Source of the DNA: a virus
DNA: 64,000 bases
Virus record (IMG/VR): IMGVR_UViG_3300021960_000047
Location: 20,053-84,052 of that record
Direction: 5' to 3' (one strand)
A model generated the notes under the pieces. It worked only from the letters and a program-made list of their open reading frames with translations. It was not told the DNA's origin and did no database searches. A program made the position numbers and the translations under genes. This document shows positions 34,125-41,868 of this stretch, in pieces (position 1 is the first letter of the stretch; each line of letters begins with the position of its first letter).

Positions 34125-34684
34125 TTTTGCCCTATGAATACGTGATCTTTCCAACGAGCAGAGCGTTCAACTCCAGGAGATATCCACTGAGCATCCGGAC
34201 TTTGTTCCCATTCTTTACCATCATCAATCCAATCAGCAATCACCTTTAAGTCGCACTCTTTTGCAATTGCTTTAAACGAGTCTCTATAAAATCGCCAACA
34301 GTCTGGGTTGTCGTGAGTGGGTCCACTAGAAGGTGCGATAATCACCATGTAATGCTCTGGTTTGAGAACTCGAGTCAATTCTGCTGCTGCCCTAAATGGA
34401 TTGTAGATATGCTCAAATGTTTGCCCCGATACAATAAAGTCTATCGAATTGTCTTCAAAAGGTAACTCATACGGTCCAGGCATTTTGTGAGTAACATTAC
34501 CACCCTCGTTTATATCTGCGATGTAATAGTTTTCGCAAACATCTTCGAATATTGGTCGATAAGTGCGGTCTTGTCCAGGTTTTATATTTCTACCGCCAAG
34601 GTCTAGTATCGTCAACCCACTACCGAGTCGAGAACCTAAAAGGTCTCTCGCCCTCTTCATATTTTCTCTAGAAGAAGGGTGCAC
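34121..34684 (-). CDS. SAM-dependent methyltransferase, class I (187 aa)
   Basis: Motif I is SGLTILDLGGRN and motif II YYIADINEGG. Post-I/IV is PYELPFEDNSIDFIVSGQTF followed by EHIYNPFRAAAELTRVLKP. This is the methyltransf_11 layout. Start is GTG at 34684, overlapping the previous stop (TAGTG), with AGAGG 7 bases upstream. It is embedded between glycosyltransferases, so the likely substrate is a sugar of the phage-encoded glycan. Confidence 0.8.
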   Translation of the reverse strand: MHPSSRENMKRARDLLGSRLGSGLTILDLGGRNIKPGQDRTYRPIFEDVCENYYIADINEGGNVTHKMPGPYELPFEDNSIDFIVSGQTFEHIYNPFRAAAELTRVLKPEHYMVIIAPSSGPTHDNPDCWRFYRDSFKAIAKECDLKVIADWIDDGKEWEQSPDAQWISPGVERSARWKDHVFIGQK

Positions 34685-35289
34685 TATAGAACCTCTATAC
34701 TGAATTGTGTTGTTGCACCTTCCTGAATTATTTTCAAATTATACTTCTTCACAAATTCGTCAACAGCAGCAGTTACACCTGCCTTGCCGTGTTTTTGAAA
34801 TGGCCACTGATAGTCGTCGCCTAGAATCAGTCCGCCTGATTTAACAACTCTAAAAGAGTTTTCTAAGTCGCGCAGGCAACCTTCATATGAATGATCTCCG
34901 TCAACGTAGATCCAATCTAGAGAGTTTTCTTCTCGTTGGTCGAACCACTCGTCTGAAGACATTCGGTGTATATGTACGTTAGATAGTTCTTTAAACCTCT
35001 TTACGACTCCTCTATAGACCGAATCGTATTTTTGCTGAAACTGCTCTTCAGTATTCCCGCCACAAACACTAGAATACCGTTGCAAATAGTTTTCATAAGA
35101 TCCATGTTCCGTACTTTCTTTGTATGGTTCTATGCTCCAAGAATCTACAAGGTGAAGTTCTGCTGGGTTTTTATTTGCAAAGTTTATAGAAGTGTTTCCC
35201 ATCCACACCCCGATCTCTGCACCAACGGTTCCCTCTTTCACAAGATAGAGAATATCTTTTGAATCTCTGTTTGTAGTAGATCCCATCAT
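34684..35289 (-). CDS. SAM-dependent methyltransferase, methyltransf_24 type (201 aa)
   Basis: Motif I is EGTVGAEIGVWMGNTSINFA and the acidic motif ELHLVDSW. LDWIYVDGDHSYEGCLRDLE, then VKSGGLILGDDYQWP, is the signature of methyltransf_24 enzymes, which include O-methyltransferases of sugars and polyketides. ATG at 35289 has GGAG at a 9-base spacing and is preferred over TTG 35304. It lies two bases after the sulfotransferase stop. Confidence 0.8.
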   Translation of the reverse strand: MMGSTTNRDSKDILYLVKEGTVGAEIGVWMGNTSINFANKNPAELHLVDSWSIEPYKESTEHGSYENYLQRYSSVCGGNTEEQFQQKYDSVYRGVVKRFKELSNVHIHRMSSDEWFDQREENSLDWIYVDGDHSYEGCLRDLENSFRVVKSGGLILGDDYQWPFQKHGKAGVTAAVDEFVKKYNLKIIQEGATTQFSIEVL

Positions 35290-35291
35290 AA

Positions 35292-35984
35292 CTATTTTCT
35301 CCAATAGTTCTTTTGTGCGCCAGTATCAAAGTCATACCCAAAGAAATCGATATCTTCTTTGTACCAGTCTGCCACGATCTGAATTGTTTTGTCGGTGTAA
35401 ATATCTCGGTAGGTGCCTTTATTCAAATCGGTGACGTTACGTGCTCGAGACATTTCTGGAATATCGAAGTATGCACAAAGATCTTCGTTGAGATTTTCAA
35501 ATCTCATCATGTCACATTTAAGATTGCCACTAGCATCGCAAACGTGATCGACAGCAGGAAACCAACCACGTATGGCGCGGTGCCAATAATAATCCTTTCC
35601 GCCCCACTCAAATCGTTCCTCGAGGAAAGACTCGAATGAGTCGATTCGGTGCTTACCAATTGGTTCTTTCTTTTCAACCTCAATGACTTTCTTTGCAAAG
35701 AAGTAACGAGATACAACTCTGTCCCAGGGATTGCGTGCCACGGCGAATGCTTGATATAAGTTTCTGACTGCTGGTTTGATATCTCTCCATCTCGCGTGTT
35801 CATTACCATGATGATCTCCACTTTTCCTCATCGCTTTATGAAGTTCTTTTGTGTATTGCTCTGACTTATGATTATTTGGAGTTGCGACAACCAGATAAGG
35901 AGCAAGTTGAGGACTCTTGCGTATTGTCATTCCCGCACACTTGGGGATATGAATGAATAATCTTTTCTGATTCTCGAATACCAT
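35292..35984 (-). CDS. Carbohydrate sulfotransferase, Sulfotransfer_2 type (230 aa)
   Basis: The 5'-phosphosulfate-binding loop is LFIHIPKCAGMTIRK (residues about 9-23). The 3'-phosphate motif is FAVARNPWDRVVSRYFF (about 80-96). Both are the canonical PAPS-binding elements of Sulfotransfer_2 enzymes. MMRFENLNEDLCAYF is the usual downstream helix. The donor should be host PAPS. Its operon of glycosyltransferases points to sulfation of a glycan. Confidence 0.85.
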   Translation of the reverse strand: MVFENQKRLFIHIPKCAGMTIRKSPQLAPYLVVATPNNHKSEQYTKELHKAMRKSGDHHGNEHARWRDIKPAVRNLYQAFAVARNPWDRVVSRYFFAKKVIEVEKKEPIGKHRIDSFESFLEERFEWGGKDYYWHRAIRGWFPAVDHVCDASGNLKCDMMRFENLNEDLCAYFDIPEMSRARNVTDLNKGTYRDIYTDKTIQIVADWYKEDIDFFGYDFDTGAQKNYWRK

Positions 35985-36772
35985 TACGCAATGTCCTTCA
36001 TCAATGCTTCGACGTTTTCCCCACTATTTGGCAACTTGTCTTTCAAGAAGAAATGAACGAAATTTGCCTCAGGGATATATTCGTCCTTTACACCTTTATA
36101 TAGTGCGTTCCATTTCCAGTCCATATCTTTGATATTCAGACCTTCTTTTTTCACCCACCAATTTAAAAGTGTTTGGTCGGTAGACCATTTCCAGTTTCCC
36201 ATACCATCAATAAATTTTTGAAACTCGGGTCGCCCTAAAAATTGTCTCGCGGTTTGTCCTTTGAAATAAGGAACGATAGACTTATTCATAATCATCATTC
36301 CCATATTATAAAATTTGGCACCCCAGTCTTGCCAGTCCCAGTCAACATTACCGAGACTAGCATACTGCATATTGGAGTAGTTCTTTATCTTCATGGCGTA
36401 TGCACCAGAGATTGGCATGTCTCGTTCGACGCATGCACCAAAGTCATGTTCTGTGCCAAAGTCTTCAAAAATATTCGGTGCTTCCGAACGAACATAGATG
36501 TCGGCATCTATGATTGCAATTTGATCATAACCTTTCGCAAAATAATCAAATGCGTTTTCTTTTTCATATATTGGCAAAAATCCTCCGTGCTTTTCGTACG
36601 ACTCTACGGAGCGATTAGTTACAAAGATATCTGGTTTGATTCTTAAGATTGGAGTTTTCTGTACGACATGATCAATGCCGTACTTTTCGCAATAAGCGGC
36701 AACAGATTCTATGCAATGCTTATAGAGTTGAGAAGGTTTCCCAACAGATACTTGATAAATTAAACGTTTCAT
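35984..36772 (-). CDS. Glycosyltransferase-like protein, GT-A type (262 aa)
   Basis: GYDQIAIIDADIYVRSEAPN contains the Asp-x-Asp (DAD) motif at the end of a Rossmann-type strand. AKFYNMGMMIMNKSIVPYF and WSTDQTLLNWWVKKEGLNIK resemble the acceptor loop and D-Q helix of GT8-like enzymes. PEANFVHFFLKDKLPN near the end supplies a conserved-looking His. ATG overlaps the previous gene region by coupling (TAATG with the sulfotransferase at its other end). Substrates unknown. Confidence 0.7.
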   Translation of the reverse strand: MKRLIYQVSVGKPSQLYKHCIESVAAYCEKYGIDHVVQKTPILRIKPDIFVTNRSVESYEKHGGFLPIYEKENAFDYFAKGYDQIAIIDADIYVRSEAPNIFEDFGTEHDFGACVERDMPISGAYAMKIKNYSNMQYASLGNVDWDWQDWGAKFYNMGMMIMNKSIVPYFKGQTARQFLGRPEFQKFIDGMGNWKWSTDQTLLNWWVKKEGLNIKDMDWKWNALYKGVKDEYIPEANFVHFFLKDKLPNSGENVEALMKDIA

Positions 36773-36787
36773 AATGATACCAAAGGG

Positions 36788-38341
36788 TTATGATGTAAAA
36801 ACCTTTACCCCATATTTTCGTTCAAACTGAGCAGCGTGTTCAACAGTATTAACCATCGGCATGCGTCGAATATTCAAAGAAGTGTTTAACAACATAGGCA
36901 CACCAGTTCTTTCATAATAGCATTCAATTATTTTCCGAAAAACCGATTTCGAATCTTTTGGCACTAATTGTACGCGACCAGTACCATCGACATGAGTAAC
37001 AGAAGAATACTGGTGTTTTGCCTTAGCAGCATATTGCATCCATCGATTCATTGGTCCTTCGAAATAATCTGCTGCATGTTCTTCTAAAATAGCAGGAGCG
37101 AAAGGTCGATATTTCTGCCTACGTTTTACCATGTTAACTGTATCTTTAACATCGAATCTAACATCTGCAATAAGTGATCGGTTTCCATATGCACGATAAC
37201 TAAACTCTGCTGGACCGTTTGCGACTCCGCAATATCGCTCTTTGAGGAGATGATCAACAACCATTTCTGGGTCTAAGTCTCCTTCGATACAGTGACCAAG
37301 ATAAGGGTGTTCCCAATTAATTCTATCCTTGCCAGTATCTCTCATATAAGAAAAAGCAGCTGCACCGAGACTAGCACCTCCATCTCCAGGATTCAAATCT
37401 ACCCACATATCGTCAAATAGTTTGCTCACCTCATTATTTGTGACAATATTCTGTGCAACTCCGCCGGAATAGCAAAGTTTGCTTCCGTACTTTCTTGCCT
37501 TTTTCATAAACTCTAAAATAACGAGGGTTGTACATGCTTGAAGAGATGCAGCTGCATCCTCTACAGATTTACATTCTTTCATAAGCATCTGTACGATTTT
37601 TCGCAAGTACATTAACTTTAAGTCATAGAAATGTTTCCAGTTCACGTAACTTCCTTCTTCCCTTTTTTGTATTGCTTCTTCAATCAACCATTCGGGAATA
37701 GAACTAAACATCTCATAAGTTTTTTCAGTATGAGTAGGTTCGCCATAACTCGACAATCCCATGATCACATATTCATCTTCGTTTGCGGTCAAACCGAGTC
37801 CGCAACCTTCTGTAAAGGCAGCATAAAGATATCCGATAGATTTAGGGAATGTTATCTCTTCAATAATATTAAAATTATGATCAAGAATTGCACCAGAACG
37901 ATGCTCCCCAATACCATCAATTGTTACAATAACGCAATCTTCTTTATCGAAAGATTTTGGTCTTGTGGCAAAAGCAGCATATGCGTGCGAAATATGGTGC
38001 CCAGTAGGTTTTGCGTTTATTTTTTGAGTATACATCGAAGGATGTATGTTCTGTATAGGGCAATCCAATTTGAAAATATCAGGAAACTTTTTCCGAGTTA
38101 ATGCAACTTCACCTCCACGAAGTTCTTCTCTCGCCTCCCAATCGTCATTCATTGTAACGATTAGGTTTTCTCCTTTATTCGGGTGATACAATAAGTCCCA
38201 CAAACCAGAGGGGATTCTAGAATCGTGCTTCACTTGAGTGAATCTTTCTGTCTGACTCGCAAAGACAATATTGCCTTGGTCATCAATCAACGTCATGCCA
38301 GCATCGTGGAGTTGTGCTCCACTAATACCCAAATATTTCAT
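36788..38341 (-). CDS. O-carbamoyltransferase, NodU/TobZ family (517 aa)
   Basis: The N-terminal Kae1-like domain shows MKYLGISGAQLHDAGMTLID, the Fe-site motif GHHISHAYAAF (His115/116 and His119), and TIDGIGEHRSGAILDHN. The SGGVAQNIVTNNEVS and NPGDGGASLGAAAF blocks follow. The C-terminal Carbam_trans_C domain has RSLIADVRFDVKDTVNMVKR, then RQKYRPFAPAILEEH. All are hallmarks of enzymes that put a carbamoyl group from carbamoyl phosphate on sugars or antibiotics. Length is slightly below NodU (about 560-600). It is adjacent to sulfo- and methyltransferases. Confidence 0.9.
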   Translation of the reverse strand: MKYLGISGAQLHDAGMTLIDDQGNIVFASQTERFTQVKHDSRIPSGLWDLLYHPNKGENLIVTMNDDWEAREELRGGEVALTRKKFPDIFKLDCPIQNIHPSMYTQKINAKPTGHHISHAYAAFATRPKSFDKEDCVIVTIDGIGEHRSGAILDHNFNIIEEITFPKSIGYLYAAFTEGCGLGLTANEDEYVIMGLSSYGEPTHTEKTYEMFSSIPEWLIEEAIQKREEGSYVNWKHFYDLKLMYLRKIVQMLMKECKSVEDAAASLQACTTLVILEFMKKARKYGSKLCYSGGVAQNIVTNNEVSKLFDDMWVDLNPGDGGASLGAAAFSYMRDTGKDRINWEHPYLGHCIEGDLDPEMVVDHLLKERYCGVANGPAEFSYRAYGNRSLIADVRFDVKDTVNMVKRRQKYRPFAPAILEEHAADYFEGPMNRWMQYAAKAKHQYSSVTHVDGTGRVQLVPKDSKSVFRKIIECYYERTGVPMLLNTSLNIRRMPMVNTVEHAAQFERKYGVKVFTS

Positions 38342-38359
38342 AACGAACCTATGAATTAA

Positions 38360-38812
38360 TTAATAAGGTACTTCTTCCATTCTAGACATAAGTCGCTCAG
38401 CACGATTAGTCACTTGGCGATACCAAAGAGAATCACGACCTTCGGTTGCAGCTTTTTTCCAATCATGGTCAAGAATAGCAGCATTGAAGTTTTTAAATTT
38501 TGAAAGTCGAGTACGTCCCATATTGAACATCATATTAACCAAAATCTGCTGGACCTCATCAGGTAAGTTTCCAAATTCCCCTTTGCCGTATAGAGCGTCA
38601 CACTCTGCGATGGAGAGGTCGAGGTCTGCTTCGAAACACTCTCGGACTCTTTCTTCGGATACTGGCGTGCCCACATCAAGACCGTTCTCGGCGTCGGTTT
38701 CCAATACCAAATGCCCAACTCCGAATGTTGGATATCCAAGGTGGTCTTTGTAAATTTCATAGACAACACCTTCGTCGATTTTTAGTTGTTCGAATACTGC
38801 TTCTCTGTTCAT
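38360..38812 (-). CDS. e: Endolysin, T4 lysozyme type (GH24 muramidase, 150 aa)
   Basis: FEQLKIDEGVVYEIYKDHLG, then YPTFGVGHLV, aligns with T4 lysozyme. The catalytic Glu14, Asp23 and Thr29 correspond to T4 Glu11, Asp20 and Thr26. DEVQQILVNMMFNMGRTRLS and the C-terminal W-Y-x-Q-x-x-N-R-A segment are also conserved. It lacks a signal peptide, so it needs a holin. It lies between the carbamoyltransferase and phoH, away from the spanins. Confidence 0.92.
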   Translation of the reverse strand: MNREAVFEQLKIDEGVVYEIYKDHLGYPTFGVGHLVLETDAENGLDVGTPVSEERVRECFEADLDLSIAECDALYGKGEFGNLPDEVQQILVNMMFNMGRTRLSKFKNFNAAILDHDWKKAATEGRDSLWYRQVTNRAERLMSRMEEVPY

Positions 38813-38813
38813 T

Positions 38814-39521
38814 TTAATTTCCCTTTTTGAACATTTCTTTAGTCATTATATAGTCGCGAACGAAATCCGAACGAATAATATCTTTCCAACCAAACTCAAT
38901 TATAGAGAAATTTCTCATAATTTCTATAATACTTATAAACTCTCTCAGTCCGTTCTTATCGCCCTGCTTCACAAAGTCTGATTGATAGTAGTCCCCAGAA
39001 AAAATAATTCTAGAGTCCAGTCCAACACGAGTAATTACTGAGTCTAATTCATGAAAGGTCAAGTTCTGCATTTCATCAACGATGATGATTGCGTTGTCGA
39101 AAGTTGTTCCTCGAATAAAAGAAGTAGAATGAAACTCTACGCTTCTCTGTTCTACAAGTTGCTGATATGCGCCACTAGTATCAAACAAGTCATCGCATAT
39201 AGAAATATAAGGTGTAATAAAGGGAAGCAACTTTTCTTCTGCTGTTCCTGGTAAAAACCCGACTTCTCTGGTAGGAACAACTGAACGAATTATGTGCACA
39301 GTTTCCCATGGGGTATTTTTATCAAGGACATCTTGCAGTGCTAAGTACAACGCAGTAAAAGTCTTACCCGTACCCGCACTGCCACTGAGAACTAGATGAT
39401 CTCCATCTTTCCAAGATTCTCTAGCAACTTTTTGAGTTTCTGTTAAAGGGTCGAATACACCAAGGTCGTCTATACGCAACTTTCGTTGAGACTCAAACTT
39501 CTGACGTTTTGTTTGGGTCAT
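38814..39521 (-). CDS. phoH: PhoH-like P-loop ATPase (235 aa)
   Basis: Walker A is VLSGSAGTGKTFTALYL (Lys53) and Walker B is NAIIIVDEMQNLTFHELDSV. IRSVVPTREVGFLPGTAEEK and GLDSRIIFSGDYYQSD are diagnostic of PhoH proteins, which are frequent in marine phages. Function in phages is unsettled; roles in RNA handling or phosphate stress have been proposed for relatives. It overlaps the 78-aa gene by 1 base and follows the promoter at 39.8 kb. Confidence 0.92.
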   Translation of the reverse strand: MTQTKRQKFESQRKLRIDDLGVFDPLTETQKVARESWKDGDHLVLSGSAGTGKTFTALYLALQDVLDKNTPWETVHIIRSVVPTREVGFLPGTAEEKLLPFITPYISICDDLFDTSGAYQQLVEQRSVEFHSTSFIRGTTFDNAIIIVDEMQNLTFHELDSVITRVGLDSRIIFSGDYYQSDFVKQGDKNGLREFISIIEIMRNFSIIEFGWKDIIRSDFVRDYIMTKEMFKKGN

Positions 39522-39757
39522 TATGTTTTTATAGTATTACCACGACGACCAGTGTTCTTCTTCATATTCTTAAGAAGATCTTTCCAACCATCTGAAGTTT
39601 TAGATAAAGTGCCGTTAACATGAGTCACTAATGCTGCACTGCTCTTATGGACCTGTACCCATTCTCCTGCATCTACTTTCTCTTTCAGAGCAGTATAAGT
39701 ACACATGACTTCTTTCTCTTCTCCAGTAGAAGTGTCTCTTACGTCGTAAAAAGGCAT
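39521..39757 (-). CDS. Small phoH-associated protein (78 aa)
   Basis: ATG at 39757 (MPFYDVRDTSTGEEKEVMCT) has GGAG 9 bases upstream. The N-terminus MPxYDVRDTxTGEE recalls FmdB-like small regulatory proteins that sit beside phoH in cyanophages, though the CxxC pair of FmdB is absent. The C-terminus is basic (LLKNMKKNTGRRGNTIKT). First gene of the long transcript that includes PhoH, endolysin and the glycan genes. Confidence 0.65.
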   Translation of the reverse strand: MPFYDVRDTSTGEEKEVMCTYTALKEKVDAGEWVQVHKSSAALVTHVNGTLSKTSDGWKDLLKNMKKNTGRRGNTIKT

Positions 39758-39807
39758 TAATGGTTCTCCATAAAAGTAGTATATCACTGGGGGCAGCGAC
39801 AGATTCT

Positions 39808-39835
39808 ATTATACTTATTTCTTTTCAAAAGTAAA
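39808..39835 (-). promoter_or_regulatory. Sigma70-type promoter for the phoH-endolysin-glycan operon
   Basis: On the minus strand: -10 TATAAT (39808-39813), 16-base spacer, -35 TTTACT (39830-39835). It lies between a terminator and the 78-aa gene. No IHF-type box is present upstream, so this promoter is of a different kind from the five early units. Confidence 0.6.
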
Positions 39836-39845
39836 GCAAAACGAT

Positions 39846-39865
39846 GCCCTATTCGAAAATAGGGC
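39846..39865 (-). terminator. Terminator hairpin with UUCG loop
   Basis: The minus strand reads GCCCTATT-TTCG-AATAGGGC, a perfect 8-bp stem, followed by ATCGTTTTG, a weak U tract. It stands 22 bases after the stop of the 58-aa gene and separates the two transcription units. Confidence 0.75.
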
Positions 39866-39886
39866 ACGAGATACTGATCACCTTCC

Positions 39887-40063
39887 TTATTGGTTAACCG
39901 CGAGGGAGTTCTGAATTTCTAGAATGTAGTCGTCTAGAAACTGTCTCTTTTTTTCAACCTTATGTGCTAGTTCGTTTTTTCCTTTTCTATTAAGTTTGTG
40001 GACGTAATGCCCTAACTCTGCGCTATCCTTGCGTAACCTTTCTAACTGATTTGTCGATACCAT
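39887..40063 (-). CDS. Small helical protein (58 aa)
   Basis: ATG at 40063 has GGAG 7 bases upstream. The product starts MVSTNQLERLRKDSAELGHY and is an almost uninterrupted charged helix (KGKNELAHKVEKKRQFLDDY), probably a coiled coil. It ends the RNR-to-DUF6433 transcription unit just before the terminator. Function unknown. Confidence 0.65.
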   Translation of the reverse strand: MVSTNQLERLRKDSAELGHYVHKLNRKGKNELAHKVEKKRQFLDDYILEIQNSLAVNQ

Positions 40064-40084
40064 AGGCGACTCCTTGGTTAAAAT

Positions 40085-40537
40085 TTAGGAAGTCATAATC
40101 AAGTTGGGAACTGCCTCCTTCACTGTTTCAACTGACAACCCTTTTGGCGGCGTCTTGGACAACATGTCGCAAAGCAGTTCCGCGTCAGCAGGGTGTACAG
40201 ATTCTAGCACTCCAATAAACATAGTCTCCCTTTTTAGCGGGTGCATATGATCCGCTTTGAGACCTTTTACAAAGTATTGGAGTTTGGTGTTTTGCTTGTG
40301 CCAACTAGAAGGAAATTTGTCCTCTTCAGCAGGGGTGAATGGCGGACGTCCTTCTGGCAGAAGAAGTTGGATTCGATCATCAAAGAGGCATCTAAGATAA
40401 TCGGAAAAAGAAGAATACATTTTTGAGTATTCGCGAATCAATTCTACTCTCTTACTTTCATCAGACTTTTCGATGAGTTCAACGATTTCGTACAATTCCA
40501 ACCTGGACTTCTTACCTTGTTGAAGTTCAGTTATCAT
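40085..40537 (-). CDS. DUF6433-type conserved phage protein (150 aa)
   Basis: FSDYLRCLFDDRIQLLLPEG, then RPPFTPAEEDKFPSSWHKQN and HPLKRETMFIGVLESVHPAD, match the DUF6433 proteins that recur in marine T4-like phages. Residues AELLCDMLSKTPPKGLSVET and VKEAVPNLI close the domain. Function unknown. The stop codon of the upstream GIY-YIG gene lies within a TATAAT-like string just before this gene, but no -35 was found. Confidence 0.7.
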   Translation of the reverse strand: MITELQQGKKSRLELYEIVELIEKSDESKRVELIREYSKMYSSFSDYLRCLFDDRIQLLLPEGRPPFTPAEEDKFPSSWHKQNTKLQYFVKGLKADHMHPLKRETMFIGVLESVHPADAELLCDMLSKTPPKGLSVETVKEAVPNLIMTS

Positions 40538-40555
40538 AATCTCCTCGCTACAATA

Positions 40556-40987
40556 TTATATAGGATTATCAACATTACTACTTAGGTGTTTTCTAGAGAT
40601 ACGACAATTTATAATTCCATTGTAGTATTCGTCATTTAAAAGGACTTCTCTATCGAACTGCTCTTTTGCTTCGTAGTACGAGCAGTCACCTTTGGTTTTA
40701 CACAACCTGATTATTTCTCGTTTGAAAGCATCGGCACCTTTCTGTTCTAATAAAAGTTTTACCGCTTCAGAACTACCGAAATAACCTTTCCAGTCTGATT
40801 CTACTCGCATATGTTTCCTACGCTTTCGACTTTTAGTCACTGGCAGTGTTTTCTTTTTGTGAAAAAATTTTTTGCCGACATACTTCATACCTGTTTCTAT
40901 TTCAGTTATGACGTACACAAACCCTGTCCATTCTTGGAGCGATTCGTATTCTGGGTCAAAAACTTTTCCTTCGTAGTGCCAAGTCAT
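40556..40987 (-). CDS. GIY-YIG-type endonuclease-like protein (SegE-like, 143 aa)
   Basis: GFVYVITEIETGMKYVGKKF has the Y-V-I ... Y-V-G core of GIY-YIG nucleases (here as YVI and YVG). KRRKHMRVESDWKGYFGSSE, then DAFKREIIRLCKTKG and YYEAKEQFDREVLLNDEYYN, supply the expected Arg/Lys, Glu and Tyr residues of SegE-like proteins. It could be a free-standing homing endonuclease or a repair nuclease. No interrupted gene is next to it. ATG at 40987 overlaps the 41-aa gene (ATGA). Confidence 0.65.
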   Translation of the reverse strand: MTWHYEGKVFDPEYESLQEWTGFVYVITEIETGMKYVGKKFFHKKKTLPVTKSRKRRKHMRVESDWKGYFGSSEAVKLLLEQKGADAFKREIIRLCKTKGDCSYYEAKEQFDREVLLNDEYYNGIINCRISRKHLSSNVDNPI

Positions 40988-41109
40988 GCTTCTACTGGAG
41001 ACGCGCACATAGGACAATACGCTGGTTCAGCATCACAATTTTCATCTAAAATTATTTCACAGTGAGATTCGCAGACGTCGCAAATAACGTCAAACACATA
41101 CTCTTCCAT
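40984..41109 (-). CDS. Small zinc-ribbon protein (41 aa)
   Basis: MEEYVFDVICDVCESHCEII contains Cys-x2-Cys and a third Cys; PAYCPMCASPVEA has the second Cys-x2-Cys. This is a minimal four-cysteine zinc ribbon. ATG at 41109 lies two bases after the SNase stop, and the stop overlaps the next ATG (ATGA). Too short for routine gene calling. Possibly an RNA polymerase or nuclease binding peptide. Confidence 0.7.
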   Translation of the reverse strand: MEEYVFDVICDVCESHCEIILDENCDAEPAYCPMCASPVEA

Positions 41110-41111
41110 TA

Positions 41112-41543
41112 TTAATCTCTCGCTATCTTTCCTGTTTCGTACAGATATTCTCTATTAGTTATATGCTCTTGAGCAATGTCGTCTTTTGATTGCCCGAAAT
41201 ACCTAACCCCGAGTTTGTTTTCAATCATAATTTCGTTCACGGGGCGATATGCGTCTTTTGAAGCATCGTACACGATAAACTCTCCCAAGATTCGACCATA
41301 CTTTCCCTTTCCGTCTTTCCTAGTTCGAAGAACCGCTTCTTCACCCAAAGAGTTTACCAGATAATCTTTTGCGAGCAACCCACACTTTTTCTCTTCGAGG
41401 TTTCTCGTTCTAGACTCTGGAGTATCGATGCCATAGAGTCTAACCCTTTGTTTCTTTAACCAAACGCCAAACCCGAGATCGATATCAACATCAACCGTGT
41501 CTCCGTCGACAACCTTTATTACTTTGCAATTATATTCGAACAT
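41112..41543 (-). CDS. Staphylococcal nuclease (SNase)-type thermonuclease (143 aa)
   Basis: The OB-fold nuclease core is VIKVVDGDTVDVDIDLGFGV, then VRLYGIDTPESRTRNLEEKK and DGKGKYGRILGEFIVYD. The catalytic Arg (VRLYG), Glu (TPES) and Arg (YGRILGEF) of staphylococcal nuclease are all present, and DGD plus D in DTPE supply Ca ligands. No signal peptide, so it acts inside the cell, perhaps in host DNA or RNA turnover feeding the RNR below. Confidence 0.88.
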   Translation of the reverse strand: MFEYNCKVIKVVDGDTVDVDIDLGFGVWLKKQRVRLYGIDTPESRTRNLEEKKCGLLAKDYLVNSLGEEAVLRTRKDGKGKYGRILGEFIVYDASKDAYRPVNEIMIENKLGVRYFGQSKDDIAQEHITNREYLYETGKIARD

Positions 41544-41782
41544 TACAGCACCTTTTTAAGATGATAACCCACAGGTTGTAAAAGTTTGAATGTATTTTTA
41601 CAACCTTCTGTGTCAATAAACACAAAGTGGGTTTCGGATATTTTTTTAATTTTTTTAACCTTAAAGGTTTGTGGGTTTCCCTTGGATACTTTGGTTCCGT
41701 CTGGTTGTTCTACTGTTTCTCCTGGGAAAAATATAGTCAACTCCCACTCGTCATGTAACCATTTTTTTATAGACTGCTTCAT
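41543..41782 (-). CDS. Conserved-type small beta protein (79 aa)
   Basis: Mostly beta with Lys-rich turns: SIKKWLHDEWELTIFFPGET, then PQTFKVKKIKKISETHFVFI and KLLQPVGYHLKKVL. Similar small proteins appear in cyanophages beside SNase, from memory. It begins three bases after the pqqA-like stop with a poor separate ribosome site, so it is probably coupled to that peptide gene. Confidence 0.6.
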   Translation of the reverse strand: MKQSIKKWLHDEWELTIFFPGETVEQPDGTKVSKGNPQTFKVKKIKKISETHFVFIDTEGCKNTFKLLQPVGYHLKKVL

Positions 41783-41785
41783 ATC

Positions 41786-41857
41786 TTACCGTACACTAAA
41801 ATACATGGTCACTTCGAACCCAGCACGGATAACGATTGCTTCTGGTTTGTTCCACAT
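41786..41857 (-). CDS. pqqA: PqqA, precursor peptide of pyrroloquinoline quinone (23 aa)
   Basis: A 24-codon ORF (ATG 41857, TAA 41786) encodes a 23-residue peptide starting MWNKP, with R11 and the block GFEVTMYF at 13-20. Canonical 23/24-residue PqqA peptides begin MW-x-KP and carry R-x-G-[FL]-EVT-x-Y. Glu15 and Tyr19, the residues cross-linked by PqqE to make PQQ, are exactly in place. A strong ribosome site (GGGGAAAGG) precedes the ATG. No pqqB-F genes are in the window, so the host would have to process it. I recall such short ORFs in other marine T4-like phages. Confidence 0.85.
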   Translation of the reverse strand: MWNKPEAIVIRAGFEVTMYFSVR

Positions 41858-41868
41858 ACCTTTCCCCT

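Noticed and set aside
40543-40560. TATAAT before the DUF6433 gene as a sigma70 promoter
   Set aside because: No -35 at 16-18 bases and no IHF-type box; the string contains the stop of the previous gene.
40556-40987. GIY-YIG protein as part of an intron
   Set aside because: No neighbouring gene is interrupted and no group I intron structure was noticed; treated as free-standing.
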